64,000 nucleotides of DNA. It comes from Thauera aromatica_A. GTDB lineage: Bacteria; Pseudomonadota; Gammaproteobacteria; Burkholderiales; Rhodocyclaceae. Shown in pieces: positions 31,701 to 40,638 of the stretch. The DNA lies in assembly GCF_023093595.1 (NCBI RefSeq), contig NZ_JALLIK010000107.1, forward strand, positions 138,805-202,804, written 5' to 3'. Each line of letters starts with the position of its first letter. The first letter of the stretch is position 1. Position numbers and translations under genes: made by a program. The notes under the pieces were generated by a model. The model had not been told where the DNA came from. It worked only from the letters and a program-made list of their open reading frames with translations, and did not search any database.

Positions 31701-34668
31701 CCGGCGCCGCCACGCCCACACCGGCCGGGTTCGCCACCGCCACAAGCGTCGCCCCGCCGGCGGCGACGGCGGGAGCGACCCACATCATGCGCAAGAACGC
31801 GGCCAGGTCGCTGCAGCCCCGCCCGGCGAGGGCGCGTTCGACCTCACCCGACGGCTTCCATTCCAGCAGCCGCCGGTGCGTCACCCCCATGCGCCAGACC
31901 GTGCGCACGATCGCATCCAGGCTGAACAACGCCTCGTACGGCAGGCAGGCGAACTCGAACCCGAGCTGGGTGAAGCGGCGCGCGGCCGAGTGCGCGACCG
32001 CGGCGAGATGCTGGCGCAGCAGCACCTCCTCCGCCTTGCGCAGCAGTTCGACGGCCAGGGTGCACAAGGCCGGCAGCAGCAGGATGCCGATCACGGACAG
32101 GGTCCATGGCCATGCCGGTGACAGCAGCGTCCATCCCGACAGCAGCAGCAGGACCAGCGCCGCCGGTACGAGCCCGCGCCGCAGGTTGTCGAGCAGCTTC
32201 CATTGCGACAGCGCCGACAGCGGATTCCGCTCCAGGCGCGCGCCCGGCACCGCATGTTCGCCGGCGCGCTGGCAGGGCACCTTGCGCCCCAGCCACCCTG
32301 CCAGCTGCCAGTCGCCGCGCAGCCAGCGATAGCGCCGGCTGACGTCGGCGCCATACGCGGCCGGGTAGTCCTCGTACAGCGGCACGTCGCTCAACAGCCC
32401 GGAGCGCGCGTAGCAGCCTTCGAGCAGGTCGTGGCTGAGAATCCGATTGTCGGGGAAGCGCCCGCCCACGGCCTGCTCGAAGGCATCGACGTCGTAGATG
32501 CCCTTGCCGATGAACGAGCCCTCACCGAAGACGTCCTGATAGACATCCGACACCGCGCGCGTGTAGGGGTCGATGCCCGGCTCGCCGCCGTACAGGCGCG
32601 CGTAGTGCGAACGATTGGACCCCGGCAGGCTCACCGCCACCGCCGGTTGCAGGATGCCGTAGCCATCGACGACGCGGCGCACCGCGGCGTCGTAGCGGGG
32701 CCGGTTCAGCGGGTGCGCCATGGCGCCGACCAGCTGACGCGCCGCATCGCGCGGCAGTTGCGTATCGGTGTCCAGGGTGATGACGAACTTCACCGCGGAC
32801 AGGCTCGCCGTGTCCCCGACCACGAGCGCAAAGCCCGCCCCGGCGGCAGACGCGCCGCCACGCAGCAGCGCGTTCAGCTCTTCCAGCTTGCCGCGCTTGC
32901 GCTCGTGGCCCATCCACACCCCTTCCTGCGGGTTCCAGCGCCGCGGGCGGTGGAAGAGGAAGAAGATATCGCCCACGCGGCTGCCCCGCTCGCCGTACTT
33001 CCGGTTCAGCGCCTCGATCCTCGTCCGCGCCAGCCGCACCAGCGCCCCGTCCTCGGGAAGGGTCTCGCGGGGCGCGTCCAGCAGGTCGGTCAGCAGGCCG
33101 AAGTGCAGGCTGTCGTCACGGTTGGCGAGAAAGCGCACTTCCAGGGCCTCGATCAGGTCCTCGACGTTCTCCGCACTCGTGAGCATGGTCGGCACCACCA
33201 CCAGCGTGCGCCAGCGGGGCGGAATGCCGGTGGAGAAATCCATCCGCGGCAGCGGGTGCGGTGGCACCAGCAGGGTGGCCAGCCAGTTCGTCAGCGCCAC
33301 GCCCGGGTGGCTCGCCGCCAGCAGGGCCAGAAGGCCGAGCGGCAGCAGCGTCCAGGCAGGCATCGCGGCGAGCACCGGCGCGGCCTGCAGCTGTTGCAGC
33401 AAGCCGGCGCCGATGAAGGCGGTGATCAGGGCGATGGCGCCCAGGTAGAACGCCAGCGGAAAGCGTGCGCCGACACGGCGCACGACCGCAGCGCTGGACG
33501 TGCGCGCCGCGGCCGCCCGTTCGAGCGCGGGCAACCCCTGGTCGATCAGGTAATAGCCGACGTGCGCCGCACGATCGGCGGCGGCGACGGAAGTGTCGAC
33601 CGCCACGCCCGCGCGTGCCAGCTCGACCGCCTTGCGCGCCACCTCGCCTTCGGTCAGTGCGGATCGCCTGGCGATCGCCTCCACCGCATGGCGGTAGCGG
33701 TCGCGGGTGGCAAAATCCATGCTGCCGTAGATGCCGGCCGGATCCTCGCGCAGCGCCAGCTCGACCACGCTCATGGTCTCGACGAAGGCGCGCCAGTCCA
33801 TCGCCCCCAGCAGCCGCAGGCTGCCGATGCTGTTGCTGATCGAGACCTGATCGGCGGCCTGCTGCTGGTTCTCGAACTGAATCGACTGTTCGATCGACAG
33901 GCCCGCCTCGGCGAGTTGCTGCTCGATCCAGGACAGGGGCAGGGCCAGCGCGGGACCGCGGTGCTGCACGCGACGCACCAGTTCGGCGACGAAGGTGCAG
34001 CTCATTGGCGGGTGCGAACGCGCCATGTCCGCGATCACCAGGATCAGGCTCTTCGGGTCCGTCTCGACCGTGTGCGTCATCCGGTCCGCCCAGCCATCGG
34101 CCAGCTCGCGCTCCACGCAGCCGGCAGCGATCCGCACGCTGGCGCGACGCAGGTTCTCGATCAGCGCCAGCCGCAGCATGATCGGGATCGCCCACAGTTC
34201 GCCCAGCTTCAGGGCGGTAACGGTCTGGTAGGCGAGGACGACGCAGCTCAGGCTTTCGGCATCGACCCGGCCATCGCCGTGGGCGACGGTCTCGAGCGCA
34301 ATGTCGTAGACGCGCGGCAACCCCGCCGACGGCCCGGGCCCCAAGTGGGGCAGTTCGCGGCTGTAGCCCTTCGGCAGATGGCGCCGGGCGGTGCGGATCT
34401 GTTCTTCGATGAGATAGAAGTTGTCGAGCAGCCACTCTCCGGCCGGCGTGATCCGGCGGTTCTCGGTGACCGCCGTGGTCAGCAGCCGGGAGGCGTCGAC
34501 CAGCGCCTGCTCGTTTGCGGCCAGTCGATCCAGCAGGCGATCCGGCGCGCGCCCCGGCGCCAGCCGATGCGAAGCCGCCAGTGCGCGGCCATGCTGCGCC
34601 ATCTGGTCGCTGCTGAACAACTCCGCGCGCAGCGGCGGCTCTTCGTCGGGTCGATCCGGCTGCGGCAT
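25786..34668 (-). CDS. cyclic beta-1,2-glucan synthase (NdvB/ChvB type)
   Basis: This giant protein of about 2,960 residues makes cyclic beta-1,2-glucan, a periplasmic osmoprotectant best known in rhizobia. The N-terminal part has glucosyltransferase-84 features: VITLDTDTQLP near residue 630 (the DXD-type nucleotide-sugar site), LSHDLLEG and RYRWLRGDWQ, flanked by about six membrane helices. A central linker is followed by tandem glycoside-phosphorylase-94-like units. The last one keeps GFRDQLQDVMALVHA and SGDWNDGMN (near 2630), with the general-acid aspartate that trims glucan length. It is slightly longer than rhizobial NdvB (about 2,830-2,860), partly from a glycine- and glutamate-rich insert encoded at 29,398-29,480. 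The ATG at 34668 (MPQPDRPDEE) is preferred; an extension to 34737 would translate a perfect hairpin. No ribosome site is obvious at either. Confidence 0.93.
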   Translation of the reverse strand: MPQPDRPDEEPPLRAELFSSDQMAQHGRALAASHRLAPGRAPDRLLDRLAANEQALVDASRLLTTAVTENRRITPAGEWLLDNFYLIEEQIRTARRHLPKGYSRELPHLGPGPSAGLPRVYDIALETVAHGDGRVDAESLSCVVLAYQTVTALKLGELWAIPIMLRLALIENLRRASVRIAAGCVERELADGWADRMTHTVETDPKSLILVIADMARSHPPMSCTFVAELVRRVQHRGPALALPLSWIEQQLAEAGLSIEQSIQFENQQQAADQVSISNSIGSLRLLGAMDWRAFVETMSVVELALREDPAGIYGSMDFATRDRYRHAVEAIARRSALTEGEVARKAVELARAGVAVDTSVAAADRAAHVGYYLIDQGLPALERAAAARTSSAAVVRRVGARFPLAFYLGAIALITAFIGAGLLQQLQAAPVLAAMPAWTLLPLGLLALLAASHPGVALTNWLATLLVPPHPLPRMDFSTGIPPRWRTLVVVPTMLTSAENVEDLIEALEVRFLANRDDSLHFGLLTDLLDAPRETLPEDGALVRLARTRIEALNRKYGERGSRVGDIFFLFHRPRRWNPQEGVWMGHERKRGKLEELNALLRGGASAAGAGFALVVGDTASLSAVKFVITLDTDTQLPRDAARQLVGAMAHPLNRPRYDAAVRRVVDGYGILQPAVAVSLPGSNRSHYARLYGGEPGIDPYTRAVSDVYQDVFGEGSFIGKGIYDVDAFEQAVGGRFPDNRILSHDLLEGCYARSGLLSDVPLYEDYPAAYGADVSRRYRWLRGDWQLAGWLGRKVPCQRAGEHAVPGARLERNPLSALSQWKLLDNLRRGLVPAALVLLLLSGWTLLSPAWPWTLSVIGILLLPALCTLAVELLRKAEEVLLRQHLAAVAHSAARRFTQLGFEFACLPYEALFSLDAIVRTVWRMGVTHRRLLEWKPSGEVERALAGRGCSDLAAFLRMMWVAPAVAAGGATLVAVANPAGVGVAAPVLLLWLASPALAWWISRPLVRRSARLTAGQKLFLHGLSRRTWAFFDTFVGAEDHWLPPDNFQEYRVARVAHRTSPTNIGLALLANLSAYDFGYLTVGRLAERTANTLRTMGMLARHRGHFYNWYDTHTLLPLPPLYISTVDSGNLAGHLLTLRAGLLALADDPILPARLVDGLSDTFAIVADADGIAAEPLAAFRRELASAAAAPVGTLAALRPALLRLATAAAELVPLPADSLLVREGHAPDSEPNDWAQALVRQCSEALEEVDFLAPWLALQSAPVGAADDAAAGGDDFVLEAPIPSLRALAGLDREWCPAIGRRLEAATDTAQRVWLGELHRQVAEGSARARARLAAIESLARQAGALAQMEYEFLFDPTRHLLAIGYNVTEGRADASYYDLLASEARLSAFVAIAQGRLPQESWFALGRLLTGSTGEPVLLSWSGSMFEYLMPLLVMPGYDNTLLDRTCKAAVARQIEYGRQRGVPWGISESAYNAVDVQLNYQYRAFGVPGLGLKRGLADDLVVAPYASALALMVAPEAACVNLQRLGDAGLMGRFGLFEAVDYTPARQRRGQASVVVRSFMAHHQGMSLLALAFVLLDRPMQRRFASDRQFQAVMLLLQERIPRATALFPHTAQLSDMHSAAAPAELPVRSFDRADTPTPEVQLLSNGRYHVMLTHAGGGYSRWKELAVTRWREDGTCDDWGAFCYVRDVASGQFWSTAHQPTLKRAACYEAIFSEGRVEFRRRDTLGGEGGRGGEQGEDAGGAEGSTGGGEIETYTEIAVSPEDDIELRRVRITNRSRQRRQIELTTYAEVVIAPPAADALHPAFSKLFVHTEIVRERHAILCTRRPRSRGERAPWMLHLMAVRGAIEGAAPGALSYESDRLRFIGRGGSAAAPRAMREPGPLSDSEGSVLDPIVAIRCVLTLNPEQSAMIDVVSGIADSRERAECLIDKYQDRHRADRVFDMSWTHSQVVLRQIDTSEAEALLHARLASSVIFADAALRADVAVLIGNRRGQSGLWGYAISGDLPIVLLQIGDAANIDLVRQLVKAHAYWHMKGLAVDLVIWNEEHAGYRQHLQEQIMGLLVSGIGTSVIDRPGGVFVRLAEQIANEDRVLLQAVARVVITDERGTLAEQLDHRPPAKVHEPAFRPSRPVDPMPPPVGASLPGDLILCNGLGGFSADGREYVIGLAPGQLAPAPWVNVLANPSFGTVVSESGGAYTWSENAHEFRLTPWNNDPVGDSGGEALYLRDEESGEFWSPTPLPAPAAVPYVVRHGFGYSVFETRAHGIASELWVYVAADAAVKFSLLKVRNESGRPRRLSVTAYVEWVLGDLRAKSAMHVSTELDAGSGALCARNPFNGEFAERVAFFDVDEPTRKLSGDRREFLGRNGSLRSPAALRRARLSGKLGAGLDPCAAIQVGVDLAVGQAREIVFRLGVGRDAGDAGRLVRRFRGAAAAAAALEAVRQQWHRTLGAVQVETPEPAVDVLANGWLLYQTLACRVWARSGYYQSGGAFGFRDQLQDVMALVHAEPGLVREHLLLCASRQFQEGDVQHWWHPPVGRGVRTQCSDDYLWLPLAVCRYVHTTGDRAVLEERTPFLEGRPVKPEEDSYYDLPARSADVASLYEHCVRAIRHGLRFGERGLPLIGSGDWNDGMNLVGIEGKGESVWLGFFLHEVLRRFAALAQAHGDADFAALCRGEGAGLRRRIEAQGWDGEWYRRAWFDDGTPLGSAANAECRIDSISQSWSVLSGAGDDARSRTAMRAVDAHLVRREDGIVQLLGPPFDTSELDPGYIRGYLPGVRENGGQYTHGAIWAAMALAELGEGERAWELLRIINPVNHARSAPGVATYKIEPYVVAADVYALAPHVGRGGWSWYTGSAGWMYRLVTESLLGLRRAGGALRFAPCLPAQWPGFGIHYRYGETMYYITVRRAVAGDAEAGAAMQVRLDGVLRADGVIALTDDGREHRVEVALLQALPRPD

Positions 34669-34684
34669 GACAGCGGCGAAGAAG

Positions 34685-34731
34685 GCCCCGCGCCCGGCGC
34701 CGGGCATGCGCTCCGGCGCCGGGCGCGGGGC
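34685..34731 (-). promoter_or_regulatory. perfect 17-bp hairpin before the glucan synthase gene
   Basis: Positions 34685-34701 and 34715-34731 are perfect reverse complements (17 pairs, all G-C) around a 13-base loop. It lies between the BON lipoprotein stop (34741) and the preferred glucan synthase start (34668). Downstream on the minus strand come only scattered Ts, so it is not a standard intrinsic terminator. It could attenuate read-through from the lipoprotein gene into the very long synthase gene, or protect the lipoprotein mRNA end. Confidence 0.6.
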
Positions 34732-34740
34732 AAGCATCGC

Positions 34741-35055
34741 TTACTTGAGCCGCATGTCGTTCTTGACCGATTTCACGCCACGGACGCCGCGCGCCACCTC
34801 GATCGCCTTGTTGATGTCGGCCTGCGAATTGACGAAGCCACTGAGCTGAACCACGCCCTTGAAGGTCTCGACGTTGATTTCGGCGACCTTGAGGCTGGGC
34901 TCATCGAGGATCGCCGCCTTGACCTTGCCGGTGATCACACTGTCGTCGATGTATTCGCCGATGCCCTCCTGCTTCGGCGTGGATGAACAGCCGACCGCGG
35001 TGACCAGGGTCAGGGCGAGGAAGAACGCGGAAAGATACTTGCCAAACTGAGTCAT
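34741..35055 (-). CDS. BON-domain lipoprotein
   Basis: This 104-residue protein has a lipoprotein signal (MTQFGKYLSAFFLALTLV, lipobox VGC) and a single BON domain (about residues 40-104: DDSVITGKVKAAILDEPSLK, then VETFKGVVQLSGFV and VARGVRGVKSVKNDM). BON domains bind phospholipid membranes and occur in OsmY-type envelope-stress proteins. GGAGG lies 8 bases before this ATG, which fixes the start at 35055 rather than 35070. It is immediately upstream of the glucan synthase in the same direction. Confidence 0.9.
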   Translation of the reverse strand: MTQFGKYLSAFFLALTLVTAVGCSSTPKQEGIGEYIDDSVITGKVKAAILDEPSLKVAEINVETFKGVVQLSGFVNSQADINKAIEVARGVRGVKSVKNDMRLK

Positions 35056-35148
35056 GACGGATACCTCCAAATGCGGTTGAAACAGAGCTTGCAGCGGCTG
35101 CGTCCGGTCGACAGAGGACGAAGCTGCGGGACGACGCCTCGCGCCGAT

Positions 35149-35349
35149 CTATTTCTTCGCGTCCTTTGCCGCGTCCTGGATCGCTTCACCGGCCTTCTCG
35201 ACCTGCTCGCCGGCCTTGTCGATCGCCTTGTCGACTTCCTTGCCGGCCTGTTCCGCCGGACCTTCCTGCTTCTGGCAGCCCGCCACGGACACCCCGAGCA
35301 CGGCACTGGCGATCAATGCGGCAGTGATGCTTTTTCCGAACCTGAACAT
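35149..35349 (-). CDS. small helical lipoprotein
   Basis: This 66-residue lipoprotein starts MFRFGKSITAALIASAVLGV with lipobox VAGC. The mature part is a charged amphipathic helix with regular lysine-aspartate/glutamate spacing (AGKEVDKAIDKAGEQVEKAG), like small envelope-stress lipoproteins that accompany BON and CsbD genes. AGGAGAA precedes the ATG. I do not recognise a named family. It lies between the BON and the glycine-zipper lipoprotein genes, all on the minus strand. Confidence 0.75.
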   Translation of the reverse strand: MFRFGKSITAALIASAVLGVSVAGCQKQEGPAEQAGKEVDKAIDKAGEQVEKAGEAIQDAAKDAKK

Positions 35350-35434
35350 GACATTCTCCTGATCGCCGACGAGTCCTGCCGCGATGCGCCGGGCGGCCTG
35401 CGCCGGCACCTCGCGGCCTGCTCCTCACGCGGCG

Positions 35435-35650
35435 CTATTTGCCGACTTCGTGCCCGATGACGCCGCCCACCGCGGCCCCCCCGACGGTGCCGACAGCGCT
35501 GCCACCGGTCAGGACGGCCCCCCCGACGGCACCGATGCCGGCGCCCATCGCCGTGCTCTTGTCCTGCGCCGACATACCGGCACACCCCCCGAGGGCGAGC
35601 AGCATCGCTGCCGCAAGCACGCCGGAAGAAAATCTACGTATCGTTCTCAT
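35435..35650 (-). CDS. glycine-zipper small lipoprotein (YMGG type)
   Basis: This 71-residue protein has a lipoprotein signal with lipobox GGCAG (MRTIRRFSSGVLAAAMLLAL first). The remainder is nearly all glycine zipper: STAMGAGIGAVGGAVLTGG followed by GTVGGAAVGGVIGHEVGK. It resembles the YMGG-type glycine-zipper lipoproteins. AGGGGTG lies before the ATG. It heads the minus-strand lipoprotein run that leads into the glucan synthase gene. Confidence 0.8.
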   Translation of the reverse strand: MRTIRRFSSGVLAAAMLLALGGCAGMSAQDKSTAMGAGIGAVGGAVLTGGSAVGTVGGAAVGGVIGHEVGK

Positions 35651-35955
35651 GACATCACCCCTTCATCTGACCATCCAGGAAGTGATGCCTTGGCAATGCG
35701 CGCCGGTCATGCACTCCATCCGCCCACTTCACGCGACTCTCGACCGCCATGCATGGCGTGTGTCGAAGATCCTGCGCCTGTCGGCCCGGACACCGCCAAA
35801 CTATTCGGAAGCACCTCTGCCGTCTGTTTGCTGACGCACATAGGGGCCCCTTGTCGCGCACGGCAAGGCATCGGCCGAGATTCCCGAGCACGGTGAAGAA
35901 GGCTCAAGCGCTCGTAACTAGCGAAAAAACCTCAAGCGGGTCTTTAATGAAAGGC

Positions 35956-36007
35956 TCAGCCCGCTCCCCGCGAAGCGGTTACGCTGAACGGGGACTTTTT
36001 TTGGAGG
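35956..36007 (+). promoter_or_regulatory. pseudoknotted leader RNA, candidate nhaA-type cation riboswitch
   Basis: Upstream of nhaA three helices can be drawn. TCAGC (35956-35960) pairs with GCTGA (35983-35987). CCGC (35961-35964) pairs with GCGG (35975-35978). The loop sequence TCCCCG (35965-35970) pairs with CGGGGA (35989-35994). Together they form an H-type pseudoknot, followed by seven Ts (35996-36002) and a ribosome site GGAGG (36003-36007). Two nhaA-associated RNA motifs (nhaA-I and nhaA-II) are known and have been reported as lithium-responsive; this looks like the same kind of element, but I could not check it against a covariance model. The rest of the gap 35651-35955 shows nothing I can name. 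Confidence 0.55.
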
Positions 36008-36008
36008 C

Positions 36009-36176
36009 ATGATCATGAGCACAGCCGCTCCGGCCGGACCCGAACTGGGCACGCCCAGCGCGCCCCGGCACGGTCGGGACGCGCCGGGACGGATCGGGGG
36101 GCGCCGGAAGACGCCGCGCGGCGCTCTTCCTCCGTCGTCCCCGCACCAACGCCCTGGCGCTGCGTGCGATGTCTGA
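36009..36176 (+). CDS. leader ORF overlapping the nhaA start
   Basis: A 55-codon ORF (MIMSTAAPAGPELG...) begins directly behind the GGAGG at the end of the pseudoknotted RNA. Its stop TGA (36174-36176) lies inside nhaA, so the two overlap by 8 bases with nhaA shifted by one frame. nhaA itself has no ribosome site, which suggests that leader translation delivers ribosomes to nhaA. The peptide is proline- and arginine-rich with no domain. An alternative is that a one-base indel separates a longer nhaA N-terminus from its ribosome site; the leader sequence does not resemble the NhaA start, so I favour a real leader. Confidence 0.45.
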   Translation: MIMSTAAPAGPELGTPSAPRHGRDAPGRIGGRRKTPRGALPPSSPHQRPGAACDV

Positions 36177-37512
36177 AGAGCGCGACACCCCCCGGGATCT
36201 CGTTCGATTGCCGATGGAATTCGGCGACAGGCTGACAAGACCGTTCGCGCGGTTCTTGCGCATCGAAGTGGCCGGGGGCGCCGTCCTGTTGCTGTTCACC
36301 CTTGCCGCCCTCGTGCTATCGAATTCCCCCTGGGCCCACACCTACCTGGAAGCCTGGGAGACGCGAGTCGGCGTTCACGTCGGAGGGTTCGAGTACGCCC
36401 GTTCGTTGAAAGACTGGATCAACGACGGACTCATGACCTTGTTCTTTTTTCTGGTCGCGCTGGAATTGAAGCGGGAACTCGTCCTGGGCGAACTCAAGAA
36501 CCCCCGCATCGCCGCGCTGTCGATTTCGGCCGCCCTCGGGGGCATGCTGGTGCCTGCCGGCCTGTATCTGCTGCTGCAGTGGGATCAACCGGGGGAGCGC
36601 GGCTGGGGCACCGTGATGGCCACCGATACGGCATTCGTCATCGGCTGCCTGGCGCTCCTGGGGTCGCGCATCCCGCACAACCTGCGCGTGTTCATGCTCT
36701 CGCTCGCGATCGTGGACGACATCGGCGCCATTCTTGTCGTGGCGATCGGCTACAGCAGCCAGATTGACTGGAGTGCACTCGCGCTGGGGGCACTGAGCCT
36801 CGCCCTCGTGCGCGTATTGGCACTGGCCGGTTTCCGCGGCTTTCCGGTCTACTTTCTGGCCGGCGGTTTGAGCTGGTTCGCCGTGGATGCCTCCGGGATC
36901 CACGCCACGATCACCGGGGTGGTACTCGGCTTGATGACCCCCGCCCGCCGATGGGTCAGCGACGAGCGTCTGTACGCAATCCTGAGTCAAGTCGTCGCCC
37001 ATCCGGCCGACGGCAACAACGGTGGCCACACACCGGACCGTAACACCTTGCAGGCGGCCGAAGTCGCGGCCCGCGAAACGCTGTCGCCGGTCGAACGCCT
37101 GGAACTCGCGCTGCACCCGTGGGTCGGCTTCGTCATCATGCCGCTCTTCGCATTGGCCAACGCCGGTTTGCCGCTGTCCTGGGCCGATCTCGGCAATCCC
37201 GTCACGCTGGCGGTATTCGTCGGATTCGCGCTCGGCAAGCCGGTGGGCATCCTGGCGTTCAGTTGGCTGGCAGTGCGTCTCGGCATCGCGCTGCGCCCGC
37301 CGGATCTGGCCTGGGGCTTGCTCGCCGGCGGCGGCCTGCTCGCCGGAATCGGATTCACGATGGCCCTCTTCATCGCCAACCTGGCCTTCGCAGCGAGCCT
37401 GGTCGACAGCGCCAAACTGGGGATCTTCGTCGCATCCGTGGTTTCGGCCTTGGCCGGGCTCGCCTTGTTGACCTGGATGGCACCGAGCCGGAAACAGCCT
37501 CGCGTGAATTGA
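36169..37512 (+). CDS. nhaA: Na+/H+ antiporter NhaA
   Basis: NhaA expels sodium (or lithium) in exchange for protons across the inner membrane and governs pH and salt tolerance. This 447-residue protein shows about twelve membrane helices. Landmarks are SLKDWINDGLMTLFFFLVAL, LELKRELVLGEL, the ion-site region ATDTAFVIGCLAL, LSLAIVDDIGAILV (the paired aspartates that bind the ion), and SGIHATITGVVLGL. The N-terminal cytoplasmic stretch (MSEERDTPRDLVRLPMEFG) precedes the family's first helix. No ribosome site precedes the ATG; translation is probably coupled to the overlapping leader ORF under the pseudoknotted RNA. Confidence 0.95.
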   Translation: MSEERDTPRDLVRLPMEFGDRLTRPFARFLRIEVAGGAVLLLFTLAALVLSNSPWAHTYLEAWETRVGVHVGGFEYARSLKDWINDGLMTLFFFLVALELKRELVLGELKNPRIAALSISAALGGMLVPAGLYLLLQWDQPGERGWGTVMATDTAFVIGCLALLGSRIPHNLRVFMLSLAIVDDIGAILVVAIGYSSQIDWSALALGALSLALVRVLALAGFRGFPVYFLAGGLSWFAVDASGIHATITGVVLGLMTPARRWVSDERLYAILSQVVAHPADGNNGGHTPDRNTLQAAEVAARETLSPVERLELALHPWVGFVIMPLFALANAGLPLSWADLGNPVTLAVFVGFALGKPVGILAFSWLAVRLGIALRPPDLAWGLLAGGGLLAGIGFTMALFIANLAFAASLVDSAKLGIFVASVVSALAGLALLTWMAPSRKQPRVN

Positions 37513-37548
37513 CCCGGTGGACTCGCGCGGGGCCGCACGAGGCTCCGC

Positions 37549-39234
<1,686 letters not shown>

Positions 39235-39432
39235 CCCCGTCTTCCGCCCGAACGGCCGCCCTCGACCCGCATCCGGGGCCGGCCATCTTCATCGCCCCGA
39301 GTCGCAAGCCGCCCTGCTTCTACAACATAGACCAGGGCGATACCCCGTGCCGGGGGCGCGCGATCGCCCGTCCGGCGCCGCCCGCCCCCGGGTATAATGC
39401 GCGGTTTCCCAGATTCCGCCGGAGCCGCCGCC

Positions 39433-40537
39433 ATGGAAGCCGAACGCCAGAACGCCATCGCCGAAAAACTCGCCGACCTCGCCGCCCGCGGTCGCGAACT
39501 ACGGAGGTATCTTTGACTACGATGTGAAAGCATCGAAGCTCGAAGAAGTCAATCGCGCGCTGGAAGACCCGGCGGTGTGGAACAACGCCGAGCGCGCCCA
39601 GGAGCTGGGCAAGGAAAAGCGCCAGCTCGAAGACGTGGTGCTGACGCTGCAGAACATCGACGCGCAGTCGCGTGATCTCAAGGATCTCTTTGAGCTCGCC
39701 GAAGCCGAGGACGACGACGACACCTTCGAGGCGGTCGAGACCGACCTCGGCGCGCTGGCCGCGGAAGTCGAGAAGCTCGAGTTCCGCCGCATGTTCGGCA
39801 ACCCGATGGACCCCAACAACTGCTTCATCGAAATCCAGGCCGGCGCCGGCGGCACCGAGGCCCAGGACTGGGCCGGGATGCTCGAGCGCATGTACCTGCG
39901 CTACGGCGAGAAGAAGGGTTTCGCCGTCGAGCTGATGGAAGAGACCGAAGGCGAAGTCGCCGGCATCAAGAACTGCACGATCAAGCTCAGCGGCGACTAC
40001 GCCTACGGCTACCTGCGCACCGAGACCGGCATCCACCGCCTGGTGCGCAAGTCGCCCTTCGACTCCAACGCCCGCCGCCACACCAGCTTCACCTCGGTGT
40101 TCGTGTACCCGGAAGTGGACGATTCGATCGAGATCGACATCAACCCGGCCGACCTGCGCATCGACACCTACCGCGCCTCGGGCGCCGGCGGCCAGCACAT
40201 CAACAAGACCGACTCCGCGGTGCGCATCACCCACGAGCCGACCGGCATCGTCGTGCAGTGCCAGAACGACCGCTCGCAGCACAAGAACAAGGCCGAGGCG
40301 ATGTCGATGCTGAAGGCACGCCTGTACGAGCTCGAGCTGCGCAAGCGCCAGGCCGAGCAGCAAAAGCTCGAAGACTCCAAGAGCGACATCGGCTGGGGTC
40401 ACCAGATCCGCAGCTACGTCCTCGACCAGTCGCGCATCAAGGACCTGCGCACCAACTACGAAGTCGGCAACACCCAGGCGGTGCTCGACGGCGACCTCGA
40501 CGACTTCATCGCGGCGAGCCTGAAGCAGGGCGTCTGA
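39433..40537 (+). CDS. prfB: peptide chain release factor 2 (programmed +1 frameshift)
   Basis: RF2 releases peptides at UGA and UAA codons. Translation begins at ATG 39433 (MEAERQNAIAEKLADLAARG), reaches CTT TGA at 39511-39516, and must slip forward one base to continue at 39515. The product is about 367 residues: join(39433..39513, 39515..40537). The UGA/UAA-specific SPF tripeptide is in KSPFDSNARRHTS, and the peptidyl-transferase GGQ is in SGAGGQHINKTDSA. Length equals that of characterised RF2 proteins. The frame beginning with GTG at 39524 is only the part after the slip. prfB is first in the cluster that ends with lysS. Confidence 0.97.
39503..39517 (+). promoter_or_regulatory. RF2 autoregulatory frameshift site
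   Basis: The sequence GGAGG TAT CTT TGA C has the three classical parts: an internal Shine-Dalgarno-like GGAGG three bases before the slippery CTT codon, the in-frame UGA stop, and the C after it that weakens termination. When RF2 is scarce, ribosomes shift +1 here and make more RF2. Confidence 0.95.
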
Positions 40538-40638
40538 TCCGCCGGGGCCGACCTTGAAGGCGGGCGAAGCATCGGTTCCGCCGGCTCCCACCCCCACCCG
40601 CCTGCGGCGCCCGATCTGCCCAGGCGCCGGTACTGACG

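Noticed and set aside
32203..34986. Plus-strand ORF (927 codons) opposite the glucan synthase
   Set aside because: It has arginine- and glutamine-rich low-complexity composition without a family match, and lies antisense to the GT84 motifs.
39524..40537. Release factor 2 starting at the GTG codon
   Set aside because: That would lose the N-terminal 27 residues; the in-frame ATG and classical CTTTGA frameshift site explain the split frame.
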